A stretch of 64,000 nt of DNA from Kalaharituber pfeilii (taxonomy: Eukaryota; Ascomycota; Pezizomycetes; Pezizales; Pezizaceae), in assembly GCA_015179045.1 (NCBI GenBank), contig WHUZ01000012.1, forward strand, positions 1,404,830 to 1,468,829. Direction: 5' to 3'. The notes under the pieces are model-generated. The model made no database searches, had not been told where the DNA came from, and worked only from the letters and a program-made list of their open reading frames with translations. Shown here one piece after another: positions 37,138-48,683 of the stretch. The translations under genes and the position numbers were made by a program. Position 1 is the first letter of the stretch. Each line of letters starts with the position of its first letter.

Positions 37138-37857
37138 ATGGAGTCATGGAAAGGCTCCGTCCTCAATGCTCTTCAAGAGCGAGACAGGCGGGAGAAGTCC
37201 CAGATTGACATAATTTCAGCCTGTAGGTTTCAAAGCGTCTCTAATATGGTTACCCAGCTTTCAAGCTCTTACACAGCTTTATTATCCCCAACAGATACCC
37301 GTCTTGCCTCTCGAACAGCGTTTCTTGAGGCAAAAGTCTCGGCTCTCCAAGCAAACCGACCTGCTGCTGTTGGAACTACTGCGCAAGCTTCGAATCGCAC
37401 TGGAAGTCAAAATCAGAGCTCGTCTCAAACCAATCTACCCGTCTCGGGAGGCGGTGGAACTTTTGATCCTACTCACCCGGCACATCTCCAGCTGAAAACA
37501 GATCTATCCGAAGCGCAGCGAACGAAAGCCAGTTTGACTACCGAAAACGCAGCATTGAAAGCCCAACACGCTCAAGTTGTGGCAGCACATACTACATGTA
37601 AAGCTACAATATCTCAACTTACAACGGAAAGGGATCTAGCCAGGAACAAACTTGCAACACGCGAAGAGGAAATGCAGTACAAAAATAAGCAAGTGGAACG
37701 GTTACAGGACGATATCATAGCATTGGAGATGCAGCTGAATGTATTGCATGATCAGAAGGACCAACTGCAGAGAGATTATGACTCCTTGGTTGCGAGAATG
37801 ATGAAGTACAAAGAGAGGGAAGCAGAGGAGCTCATTAACAACTCGAAGTATTCGTAA
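37138..37857 (+). CDS. ATG16: Autophagy protein Atg16
   Basis: A single exon of 239 residues. It starts MESWKGSVLNALQERDRREK, resembling the N-terminal Atg5-binding helix of Atg16. The rest is mainly coiled coil with heptads (LTTENAALKAQHAQVVAAH, ERLQDDIIALEMQLNVL) and ends MKYKEREAEELINNSKYS, like other fungal Atg16 C termini. It lacks WD40 repeats, as expected for fungal Atg16. It dimerises and binds Atg12-Atg5 to direct Atg8 lipidation at the phagophore. The start was set at 37138 because the family begins close before the WK(x)nL motif; an in-frame ATG at 37054 would add 28 unlikely residues. It converges with DOT1, the stops being 267 bases apart. Confidence 0.88.
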   Translation: MESWKGSVLNALQERDRREKSQIDIISACRFQSVSNMVTQLSSSYTALLSPTDTRLASRTAFLEAKVSALQANRPAAVGTTAQASNRTGSQNQSSSQTNLPVSGGGGTFDPTHPAHLQLKTDLSEAQRTKASLTTENAALKAQHAQVVAAHTTCKATISQLTTERDLARNKLATREEEMQYKNKQVERLQDDIIALEMQLNVLHDQKDQLQRDYDSLVARMMKYKEREAEELINNSKYS

Positions 37858-38124
37858 TTTATCCTGAGAGGAGCCTCTGCAGGTATGCTACTACTATTTC
37901 TTTTATACAAAGTATGGTTTGCTAATGAATTTCTGTCTAGTAGTGACAGTATTGTGGTATTAGCTATTCATGAATTACCCATCAAATTCGCCAATATGAA
38001 AATCATAAATTGTCGAACATCAAGAATAAGTTCGAGCAAAAAACGCCAAAGAAACAAAATCATCATTACCCAAATCCAGAAGTTGGCGTAACGCAAATAA
38101 CTAAGTTGCCCTTATTTACCAAAT

Positions 38125-40165
38125 CTAGGCAGCCCCGTTGGCTTCCAAGAAATTTCGCAGCATGCTCCTGTCCACGGTGGATACATAGTATCGACCAGGA
38201 GCATTAGTCCAACTGACACATCCGGAGAAATATTCTTTCTCTTCCACCCTCAAGAGGTTTACAGGACTATCGACGTTTCGTGGAGTGATCGCATGGTTTG
38301 GTGGGACGAACGACTTAAGAGAGATAATTTGTGTCCCCTCTTTCAAGTCGAGGAACATGTCAATCAGGCGTGCGTTGAGTGTTGAATCGAAGGCATAATT
38401 GTTGACCAGCTTGACAATTACAAGAGTTAGTTTGAATAATGCTAGGCCTATCCTAGGGAGCACTTCACTTACCAAGACATCTGCCCGCTTCAACACACCC
38501 GCGATTGCCTCATTCTCAAGAAAATCACCCTTTTCGAGCCTCACTTTCCCTGGCTTTAGTCCCCACAAGGTACACCGAGAATCGAATTCCCTTGCCTGAG
38601 CATCAGCTAGCTCGCAGGCCTTCTCCATCATTTCGCAGCCCCAACTCTCGCAGCCAACTTCCAGCGCTGCATGAAGCACAACGTTCCCAGTTCCAGAGCC
38701 CAAGTCCACAAACACTTGGTCAGGTCTAAGTTTAGCCTCTTTGAAGAGCTTCGATGTGAAGCGGGGTAATAACTCGCCGTACACATTATTGCTGAAAGCT
38801 TCATACTTTCGAAGCGAATCCACTTCCAATGCAACTGATCGAGCATAGCTTTGAGTGAGGATGTGTTCCGAGAAGTCGAGCGGGATGCCTGCGCCAGTTT
38901 TCCCAAGTTTCTCAATATTTTTCTGGAAGACGCCGTTTTTGCGATACATCCTAACAAGCTTGTTGTACTTCTCAACTGCCGTCGCAAGGAGTTCGGGCTC
39001 TTGCTTTCTTATGCTGCGACGTATCAAACGCAGTATTCCATCAGCAGTAGGGTCCTCGGCAGTTATTGGAATGCGTTGTTTGGGTGTAAGCAGGTGTGTA
39101 GAAACCATCTCAATTGTGGTGATGATATCTGCAACTGGACTGAATTCATCCTCATCCCTAGGCTTAACAATAGAATATCTATGAGGGAACATAGTCAGCG
39201 GGGATGTCTAAATGGCGGAGGATAGCCAAGGTTGCTTATACAAACCTCTCACAAAGTGGCATAGTGGGATAACCAAGTGAGATTTCGATAGCCCCTGTCC
39301 TGCCAGTAAACACTACAGAGAACACAAATCAAGATATTAGCACCTCCTGCACAACAACCTGAATAATGAATCTATTATTTCCAAGATAGTACAAAGTCCA
39401 TGTAATGTACAAGATAGGCTTGGACCAAGGACTTGAGAAGTTCTTCAAGAAAACGACAGAAGACCAATATATACCTCGAGTATAACCGTCTTTTTCCAGA
39501 TTCGCAATTTGGTCTGCATGGACAAAGGATAACCTCGCTGATTTGAAACTCTTGGGATTCAAATAGTCTCGTTTCGTCAAGCCTAGCTCTTCTGCTTCCC
39601 GTAACCTGCGCAGTTTTTCCTCTTTTGAGCCCTCACTCGCCTCGTCATCGGATCCGGACTCGGACTCGTCATCAGAGCTGAAAAGCTTCTCTTGTATTGG
39701 CGAATTCCGGTGCGTAGCCGAGGGAGTCAATTTACGTTTTTTGGGATGTGAAGTTACCGAGTCTGTACTGGGGGAGACAGAGCGAAGAGAGGACGTGGTT
39801 GTTGAGGGACTGTCGTTCCGCTGGAATGAAGAGGAGGACTCTTTACGCTTAAGAGAACGGTCCCGGGATATATCTGCTCTGCTTGTGCTTCGATCCCGTC
39901 CAATCTTTGAGTCTCTCCCCCTATCACCTGTAGCAGGAGGGGACAGCAGGCCACTTTTAGACGAGGATTTAGGCTTTGTTGATGTAGTTGCCGATGGGGC
40001 AATGTTGAATGAGGGTGTGCGAGGGGTCGCCGGACGCTGATGTGCGATTATGGGAAGTGGATGAGGAGTTGTTGGAGTACTGGGGACTTTGACTGTTTTG
40101 ACCTTGATGTCCTGCTGTGTTATGGCTGTCGTCCCAGCTTTGTGAAAACGTGAGAAAAAAGACAT
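38125..40165 (-). CDS. DOT1: Histone H3-K79 methyltransferase Dot1
   Basis: Four exons: 40165..39475, 39312..39246, 39178..38473, 38409..38125; 582 residues. The first 230 residues are basic and Ser/Thr-rich with KPKSSSKSG and an acidic block, a likely nucleosome/DNA-binding tail. The catalytic domain follows: DEDEFSPVADIITTIE, VYGELLPRF (about 385), the SAM-binding DLGSGTGNVV (about 411), and NNYAFD (491-496) created by the last splice. It methylates H3K79 without a SET domain, in silencing, elongation and DNA-damage checkpoint control. Intron 2 must use the acceptor at 39179-39180 to give PLCERYSIVKP; using the earlier TTTAG leaves the frame inconsistent. Confidence 0.95.
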
Positions 40166-43100
40166 GTTAATTCTAGTTGAATTTGAAATAGCTGAGATGT
40201 GAACTTTGGTTGCAGATGTTGATGTTATGTTGTTGGATCTGCGGTAATCAAAGTTGCAGGTCTGCGTTTAGAGGAGCGATGTTTCGAGTAACTGAGTCTT
40301 GAATTTCGAGTCTCAGCAAGAAATCCTAGTGGCACAGGAAAGATGCGGAAATTTTGTATGTGGACTGGCACGATGTGGAGAAATGGCGGAGAACACTCTT
40401 TTGGTGGGGGGGGGTTTCGTATCTATATTAACAGGCGGGGAGATGTTCAGAATGTAAGAAGAGGGGGATTTTTCGTCGAATCGTACACCTTCGTTTCGTT
40501 TCGTAAGGAGAGAGACTTGTTGGTATTGAGATTGCTCTCGAGTGTTTGCTTGCAAGGATGGAAGTCGGGAAGTCGGCCCAGATGAAGAACGGGTATTACA
40601 AAGTAGGTACTTGAGCAGTAGAGTCGAGTGTGGTGTCTAAGATGGGCTATAGGAACCAGACGCCCGGCGGCAGTGCAGAGGCCGTCGAGTTGACAATGCA
40701 GACAGACTGCAGACTAGCAAACAAGAGTCGAGGGTGACCGTGCAAGTCAGGCGGCCTTGGAGAGATGCTCGGGTTGGCTATGCAGGTTAACGGAGAGAAG
40801 CGAGCGAAGGTGCGATGTAGGGTAAGCTTCGTGGCCAGGGAAAATAAATGATAAAAATAATGCAATAAACCGGCGGGCCTCGATCCTGCTGGATTTTGTA
40901 CGCTGTACAGAGTAGGAGCTGAGTTGCGCCGGAGCTGGGAGGTTTGCGGGTGGAAAAAGGAGGCTGACTTGATCGAGTCGAACAAAGAAAAGTCGAGGTC
41001 CACACGAATGCAAGCAAGACAAGAGAGTTGCCAATCCACTGGACTGCGCTGAGAGTTTCGTCGGACGGGCTCTGGCCTGCGCGCCAGTCGAATGGCTGAT
41101 GCTGGCGGGCGACTGGCGGGCCTCGGGCACTCACTCTACTAGGAGATACAGTACAGTACAGTACTGTACCGCGCCCTGAGGACACATCGTAGCAGTCCCT
41201 CCGGCGCAGCGAGAGCGAGGCGGTTGGCCCCTGGCCGGCGCAGACACAGTTTAGCTGTGATACTGACTTACAGAACCCTGGCGCTATGCCGCTATGATAT
41301 GCCTGCCTCGAGAGGAAAAAAATTCGTGCTGGAAAAGGGAAAGCTGTCTGCCGACGACGCTGCGGCTCCCTCCTGCCAGGCCGCCCGCAACGCAGCGGGG
41401 ACAAGGCTGCGGTGCAACCTTGTGCCTAGTGCGGGCAGCAGCAAGAAACCGTGGCGTGGATCTTTAAAGGTCATGTGACATGCAATTTGTGTGCTGCTGC
41501 TGACGCCGTGTGCCAGCTCTCAAGACAAAACAAACCCATCAAAGCCTTGCAGGCGCATCCTGCAATGCTCTCTATTTCATCTTCTTCCTCCAGCCTCTCC
41601 AGAGCCGTGACTTCATTCTTCATCCTAGCATTCACAATCTTGTAGCGTCCCTTCACTTTGCGCTTCCCTTTGTTCACGTCCTTTGCGACAAAACCAACCA
41701 TTTATGTGTCCTTTTGGGCTCCTTGCTATTTGCCCAGCGCCTTAGTATTTTTGGTCGCTTTGTCTCTGCTCAACATGGTCTTATCATCTGCCAGGAGTGT
41801 GCTCTTCTTCCGTAACTTCTCGGGTCGCTCTATGGCTTATACTTCTTCCTATGCATGGCCTCTCTGACCTTCTTTATTGGCTGAGCTTTGAGTGCTTCGC
41901 ATCATTTCCCTGGTAGCAGAACCTGCCGCAGCAGTAATTGGTTTCCGGAGACTGTAATGTCATTCTTCATCCAACAATCAAGCAGGACCATTCCTTAACG
42001 TGAGAGGATTATCGGTTGTATGAGCCGCCCATAGGCAAAAGACATGACCTCCGCTGTTACATCATCAATGTCTATGAAAAAATTAGTAACATCATTCTAC
42101 TTTGAAATGGATGCGGAGTACATTCTTGACCATCAGAAAGCTAAGTAGGTACCACTTCGAATGATTGATTCTCGTCGCTTCTGATTGACTTCAAATTGAA
42201 ACTTCCCAATATCATTCTCACAGTCAGAGTCTTCCTGCTAGCCCTCATTGCTATTTATCATGTGTTTTTTCACACTCTCGCTAACTTCTCCCTCTTCTTT
42301 CTCCATCTAACTTTCCTCTCTCCTCCCCGTTTGTCTCCTCTAAATTCTCCATGCGCAAACCGTACAGCCGTCCCCGAGTTCGCGCAGCTCGAGTTCACCC
42401 GCGGCGACCCCGTGCGCGGTAGGATGATTCTGAAAACTTCGCTGAGCATGTATCCTGACGAGACGGACCTGATGATGGACAGGAAATGAAGTTGGGCAAA
42501 GCTGTCAGGAAAGAAGGACGGCGTGAAGAGTTTGTTGGATAGAAGTTTGGGTTGGGGGAGTAAGTCGAGGCCAAACATGCCTAAAGTGCTGTTCAAAAGT
42601 GGTTGGAGTGGGAGGAGAAAAGGGGAGATAGAAGGAGGGGGCAATTGGAGAAAGAGAAGGTGGTTAAAGAGAGGTTAATGTTGATGGAGAAAGGGGGTAC
42701 ACGGAGTAGGAGGGGCGTCCTATGAACCTACTTTTCTCCGGCCACCCAGGCTGAATTGATCTTTGCCACTGTCTCTGTGCGGAAATTGTGCGTTCAAAAC
42801 CAGCATATATTTACTTTTACTCCTACTGTACGCCCTTGTTTTGGGCCTCAATATATATTTCTTGTTATAAGATTTCTTCTGTTTTTCCGTTCTGAAAAGA
42901 ATATTTGGGGAATTTTGGGGGTGCATTTTGAATTTTCTCTGGGTGTTATTTGGATGCTTTTTTTATTGATGTGGATAACCATAGTTTATCAATCCAAGGA
43001 CATTGATTAGGGCACAGGTAGAGTGTGTATATGTTCGACAGTATAACAAGATATATTCAAGGAATTGAAAACGGTTCGCTCACGAAAACTCCACATGAAC

Positions 43101-43339
43101 CATGAATATCTAACCACCTAAGTAAGGTATGTAGAAGTTTCTAATCCTGTCAATGGAAAAACAGTTGAGTAGTCCCCTCGAGATTTGTATCAAGTCTATT
43201 ATTGGAACTTCTATCTAACCGTATTATTCAACCGAGTAACTATTTGAACCATTACCCAATATCCAAGAGTCTGAGAATACATAAAAATACTGTACATCAA
43301 GTTTTACACAAACAATCATTCCCCTATCCTACCATCCCC
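40166..43339. other. Intergenic, no confident gene
   Basis: The DOT1 upstream side is GC-rich (40,620-41,450) with mutually overlapping open frames lacking domains. A short palindromic repeat (ACAGT)n reading into its complement lies at 41148-41169. A 97-residue frame at 42196-42489 starts with a hydrophobic segment, but a competing frame lies opposite and neither shows a motif. Confidence 0.5.
41148..41169. repeat. (TACAG)n palindromic microsatellite
   Basis: TACAGTACAGTACAG followed by TACTGTAC, partly self-complementary. Confidence 0.75.
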
Positions 43340-45369
43340 TCACCTTCCACCTGCAGGCACCGGGACCACCGTATCCCGCCTCGTGCCCTCAGCTTTCGGT
43401 CTTCTTCCCCTGTGTCCCAATATCGTTTCCAGTGCGCTTTGTAGCGTAGCAACATCATAGTACGCCTTACCATTACCATTCTCTGTCCTCATCCCATAAA
43501 CCTTCACAGGTATGATACCCCAGCTTCTGAACTCCGTAGCATTAACGTACGGAGTGCTGGGGCCTTCGAGGTACACGACGTGCGTAATGTACTTCGTATA
43601 CTCACTCGGCGGGATAAAGACCGGTTCAGGAACGCCATTGGCGCTATTTCCATCGGTATTCTTACTACCACCATTTCTATTACTGAGTTAGCTTCAGGAT
43701 GGCTGTAACAGTTTGGAAGGGAGACATACAATGCAAGCGGCTTGAGCTTTCTAGATTGCGAGTCCACACAAGCCCGGACAATAGCTCGGACAAAGTCACT
43801 GGCGGAGAAATCCATGGGAGGATTCCCTATTACTGGACCAGTTTCCCTGTCCAACGACCCGTTCAATATAAGAATCTTGTAGCGAATATGTGGAGACGCA
43901 ATAGCATGGCCGATCCCTCTCAGGACAAGACATGGGATGATGCTAATTTTCGCCGATTTAGCGGCATTCAGTACACATGGACCAGCTCAGGGTAACTCAA
44001 ATTATGCTTACCTTGTGTACAACGATCCAATGCTATAGACCAACGCCTCCGCCTCATTAATGGCAGCGACAACCTTTGGGTTGGCTGGGGGTCGTATCTC
44101 CTGTCCATATGGATTGATGTACCATATTCTATCAATTCTTGCGGGAAGTTCAGGCTCATTTTCCTTCTCGAACACAATATTTTGAGTCCGCAAGCTCGGA
44201 TGTGACCCTGGAAGATTAGCGTCCTCTACTCCGTCATTTTCATCATCTGAGTCTTCATCTGCTGTTTTAGCCGGTGTAGGAAAAAGTTCGTGGGGGGAGG
44301 ATGGAATGGGTGTGGCAGCCCCGCTAGGAACTGGTGTGACAGCCCCGCTAGGAACTGTGCTATATATGTTTTCAGAACTAGGCATCAACGATACAGCTGA
44401 TGTGTCACTCGGATGTGAGATCTGGTTCTGTCCAACAATAACAGTCTGTACGTCAAATGCTATTAGAATAACGACCAATACGGAATGGCTTGTACGCAAT
44501 TTCTTGAGTGGAATACGGGCGAGCAACACTCACCTCATCGACCAAGCCAGCTGCAATGTGATGCGCAAAGTTCGAGTTTATGGCGGGAATGACTTGCGTA
44601 TTTTCTGGTATCCCAGTAATAGAGTGAAATAAGTAAATTGCCGATTCGAAGGAGCCAAAGAAGATGCGTGCACCTGTAAGAAAGAGATTCCCAATTGACG
44701 CCGAATGAAAATTAAATGTTGATATAGGCGGTCGGGCACGCTTAACGATCTCTGCATTGAGGAAGATCAGGAAGCTGCGAATAAGCTCGCGCTTGTCTGA
44801 AGGGATCTACGACAACGCTCAACATTTTTGTCCTTATTGAGCACCGTTTCTAAGCTGAATTCTCAAAGGGCATACCTGCTTCCAGTACGCATGAGTGCCT
44901 TCAACAATTTCTAACCACTCTATCTTCGCCTCCAAATTTGAGGCGGGCAACCGATAGTTCAATAGCTGCTTTATAGCCAGTTTCTCGGCATCGCTGTTAG
45001 ATGCCGGGATAAGGCGAATCAATCGGCCTACTCGTGACTGATCAGCACACTTCACCCTCTGGAGGCTGAGCCTTTTTAGGTGGATACAAGGGGATACACG
45101 AACTTCGAATATCGCCAATACCAGGCCCTCCAAATACCCGTAAAATCTCACTTGTAGAACCCCCATTGTCTGATATTCCAATAATGTAGCTCAACTTCTC
45201 AAGTGAACCTGCTCCATTGGACACGAGCCCACTAAAAACGTCGACGATGCTATTCTAGATCGCTTGTCAGGATCGGGATCTTTGCAGGGTATTGTTACTT
45301 TTGGGTACTTACTGCAGCAGATCCGCCGCTGAATACAACCAGCTGTTTCCTGAAGCTATTATTCGACAT
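43340..45369 (-). CDS. CofD / UPF0052 (YvcK-like) family protein
   Basis: Seven exons: 45369..45313, 45254..45098, 45030..44876, 44806..44534, 44445..44012, 43942..43730, 43676..43340; 541 residues. The N-terminal nucleotide-binding fold has VVFSGGSAANS (about 11-21), ISDNGGSTSEI (about 46-56) and GIGDIRSSLGRLIRLIP. These are signatures of the family holding archaeal CofD (2-phospho-L-lactate transferase) and bacterial YvcK. The middle has SIGNLFLTGARIFFGS and VIPAINSNFAHH, typical of CofD/YvcK. A Pro/Ser- and Asp/Glu-rich insert (about 225-310) is likely disordered. Exon 4 (44534-44806) has no internal ATG near its start but is fully open and conserved in pattern. Fungi do not make coenzyme F420, so a CofD-like transfer reaction is not assumed. 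A metabolic regulatory role as in YvcK is only a guess. Confidence 0.88.
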
Positions 45370-46725
45370 CCCGAGTTTCGCTACTGTTGCGATCCCAAAA
45401 AGATGTAGCCGCAAGTCGTTCAGGATGAGTGAAGATGTAGTTATATAGATAGCATAGCAGATATCTGAAAATGGCCACAAATCAGGAGCACCCAAAATGT
45501 TGAACCAGGAAAAATCCCTCGAAGCGTTAGAATTCACGCGCTGCAGCTGCTGCACAGCACCAACAGTAGTACGTCCCGCAATTTCAGACCCTAAACTGTG
45601 AGGATAGGCACACGATGTTCTTATACAAGACAGCGTTTCTGAGAGGGCGAAGCTGTGTGAAGCTCGGGGCAACACGGCCCCGTAAAGGTCTGTCGTGGCC
45701 TCAATTCGTATCAGTGTTTCTATTCCCCAAAGCAGCAACCGATCGATAGCCTGATGTGTCACTGCAACTACAATTGGTAAGACGCCCCACGCTAGTCTGC
45801 CCCCCACACCGGACAGCAGCTGTCACAGGGGGTTATGATACCATTCCCATGAGACTGCATTATACAGTACATACAAGTACCGTTGACCTGCCCCAGTCTG
45901 AATAAATAATGAAAGAGCGGTGGCCCAGGCTGTGGATACATGGCTTGCTGGGCGCCACCCCTCTAACCTCAAGGTTACTTCTTGACGTTACAGCCTGGTA
46001 ACACGAATGCCATGTAATGTGCACGTGCTAGAAGTCGTGTTTGGTCATTAATTCTCCAAAGCCATTAGCTGTTAGCAGATTGCAGCAAAGTAAACAGGCA
46101 ATTAAGTTGCGGATTTAGAACAAAGGAGATTGCAAGCGAGATGTACAAGCGGTTCCATATCGAAACAAAACACGGAGGATCATAGTTTGGGTGGAGGGTA
46201 TTATCAAGTCAAAGTCCGATCGAACCCGACACATCAAATCAAGCATGTTCCTTTCCATCAAGGTTGAATTAGAAACGCTCGATATTAACCCAAGAGGCCC
46301 AACATGATTCAGCAAATCATCCCAAGTTCCGATCCCCTCCGGCTTTGTTATGGCCTAATTTTGACCTTGACCAAATTCTCAATTACCTTTCGACCAGTAA
46401 TCAAATGCCCCCCTTAAATAACCAATGACAATTCGATGCGCTATACAATTTCCAGAACGAAACGAAATATCCAAATTAGCAAACACTCCTGACCACGATG
46501 CGGGCTCATTAACGCATCTGTGTCCCACTAGCAAGAAGAGAAATGAAGAAAACAATAAAGGAGACGACCCTAGTACAGGGGAATTGTGACACAGCATAAC
46601 ACCGAACGAAGTAAGAAAAAGAAAACTAATGAACAAATACAGTATCAAAAGCAAATACATAACTCAATGACTGCTATGAAGTGACAACGCCCCCCAAGAA
46701 TAGAAACAAGTTTTTGTCCATTGAA
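45370..46725. other. Intergenic
   Basis: About 1.35 kb between the CofD-like start and the Vac8 stop. An open frame continues upstream of the chosen CofD start (to 45807) but lacks family similarity, so it is treated as leader. Nothing else is recognisable. Confidence 0.55.
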
Positions 46726-48683
46726 TTATCGTTGGAGTTGTAAAAGCTCTGCAGACCTTCTGGCCAAAGCCACTACCTCACCCTCCCCATCATCACCCTC
46801 GTCGTCAGATTCAATGTTTTTGTCCGCAATTGTCTTGATCATCTGGACAATCTCAGTCGACTGAGATATTAACTTGTTCAATTGAGCGTCGTTGGCTTCA
46901 AGTAGTTGCAGCAATGTCCAGATGGCAATATGTTGAAATGTTGCATCTCCACTAGCGAGGAATCGTTTCAAGTAGCCATGAATCCCTCCCTCAGGTTCAA
47001 GCCAGTCCTGTATGAACATTGAGTAGTCTCCTACTTTGGATGATAGATTTCCCAAAGCCGCGGCGCTGTTTCCTTGGACTTCCATGCTCTCTGATGCAGT
47101 CAATGGAATAAGAACGTCGAAAACACCTAAACTTAAAAGGTGTGACTTGAGTTCGTCACTCAATGCTAAGACCGCGATTGCGGCTGTCATTTCTGACTGA
47201 ACGCTGAGGGGAACATCCAGTACTAATTGCTTGCACTTCTGAACCGCACCAGCCTCCAATACAAGCTGCTTATTCCTATCAGAACTTGCAGCCAAGTTTC
47301 TAAGTGTTGAAATAGCATGGCACTGGATTTCTTCATTGTCGGTTGAACCCAGCAAATCAACAAGCGGCCTCAAGAAGCCAGCTTCGATGATCGGAGACTC
47401 ATTATGGGGATGGATTGAGATATTGCGAATGCATGCAACCGCTGACAGGATTAGCGGAAGGAAGGAAGATTGAAGCAAGCGGAGAAGCGGCTGGAGGCCC
47501 TTGGCTTTGACAATTTCAAGTTGATATTTTTTCATCTGATGCAAGGTTCCTGAGAGCAAGAGCTGCCTGACATTGGACTTTCGGGCTGGAAGAGTCCATT
47601 AGTTGCACCAAGGAGTATACCAGTTTGGGCTCAGTCTGTGCGAGCTTCTGCCGGTTTGCTTGGTCCACAGCAATGTTGCTTAAGGCTGTTGTGCAGTAGT
47701 ATTGAACATCCACATCATGGGAGGACAAGAGAGCTACTAAGACAGGGATAGCACCAGCATTGACAAGTTGCTGTCGGTTGTCATCTATATTATACGATTA
47801 GCAGACTTCGACGTAGTATCGATCTGATTGAATTACCAGAATGTGTCATGTTCAGCAGAGCTCCTGTGGCATTCCTCTGCACACGCATATCTTTCGACTT
47901 CGCTAATCTTGTCAATGGTCCCAGTGCGCCTGATCGTGCAATCTTCGCCTTATTGTCTTCATGGGTTGCAAGATTTGTGATGCAACCGACAGCATTGCAT
48001 TGAACCTCCACATTGGGAGACATCATCTGCCGTATTAATGGCGCTAACCCACCCAGGAGAACAATAGACACCTTGTTTTCAACTGGAGAACTATCAGCCT
48101 AATTCATACATTTGATTTGCTTGCGACGCGAATGACTTACTGTTGACAGCCAAGTTTCCGAGGGCAGCGCTGGCAGCACGCTGAACCTCAATATCGGGAT
48201 TCTGTAGGAGAAACAAGATTGGCTCAAGTGTGTCCCTATCAACTTCTCGAACATCTACAGATGGGTTAGAAAACCTGATTGAGGTAAAAATAAACCTTAC
48301 TGAACGACTGCTATTATTTACCTCGTTCTGTGATTTCGGCAAATGTCAAGGCTGCACTTCGCTGAAGGTCGACGTTATCTGAATACACTAATGTGCTTAA
48401 TGCACGAAGAGGGGCCCCAGTGAAGAAGTCCACTTCGTTTCGCTTTGTGCAAGGGTATCAGCTTCGCGCTTGATGGATAAGCATACAATGAATAACATAC
48501 GTTTTCAAGATAATGTAATAGCTCCGAGACAGCCTCCCGCTCGGTATCGGCTAGAACAGCTTCGGGCCCACCAGGCGAGCGCCCTAACAGACCACATGTT
48601 AAAAATGCCGCTCACATCGTAAGGTAAGGGAAAGCAAACAAGAAAGCAGTACCTTTGCAGCAGCAAGAGGAGCAGTTACCCAT
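46726..48683 (-). CDS. VAC8: Vacuolar armadillo-repeat protein Vac8 (apparent 1-base frameshift)
   Basis: Six exons: 48683..48653, 48583..48501, 48442..48322, 48254..48141, 48082..47837, 47784..46726; about 550 residues if the frame is kept. The first exon encodes [10 protein letters not shown]: Gly2 for myristoylation and Cys4/7/8/9 for palmitoylation, as in Vac8. Armadillo repeats fill the rest: [86 protein letters not shown]. Vac8 acts on the vacuole membrane in vacuole inheritance and fusion, the nucleus-vacuole junction and selective autophagy with Atg13. In the last exon the frame breaks at a run of six A's (plus-strand T 47527-47532). LASDEK is followed by ISTxx and stop, while one base fewer gives the expected [13 protein letters not shown] and an open frame to 46726. 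Everything else is intact, so a homopolymer sequencing error is the likeliest cause. Confidence 0.93.

Noticed and set aside
40647..41404. Several 130-205 residue frames upstream of DOT1
   Set aside because: Mutually overlapping, Ser/Arg/Pro-rich, without any recognisable domain.
42196..42489. 97-residue frame with hydrophobic N terminus
   Set aside because: A similar-sized frame lies opposite; no motif or family resemblance, so not listed as a gene.
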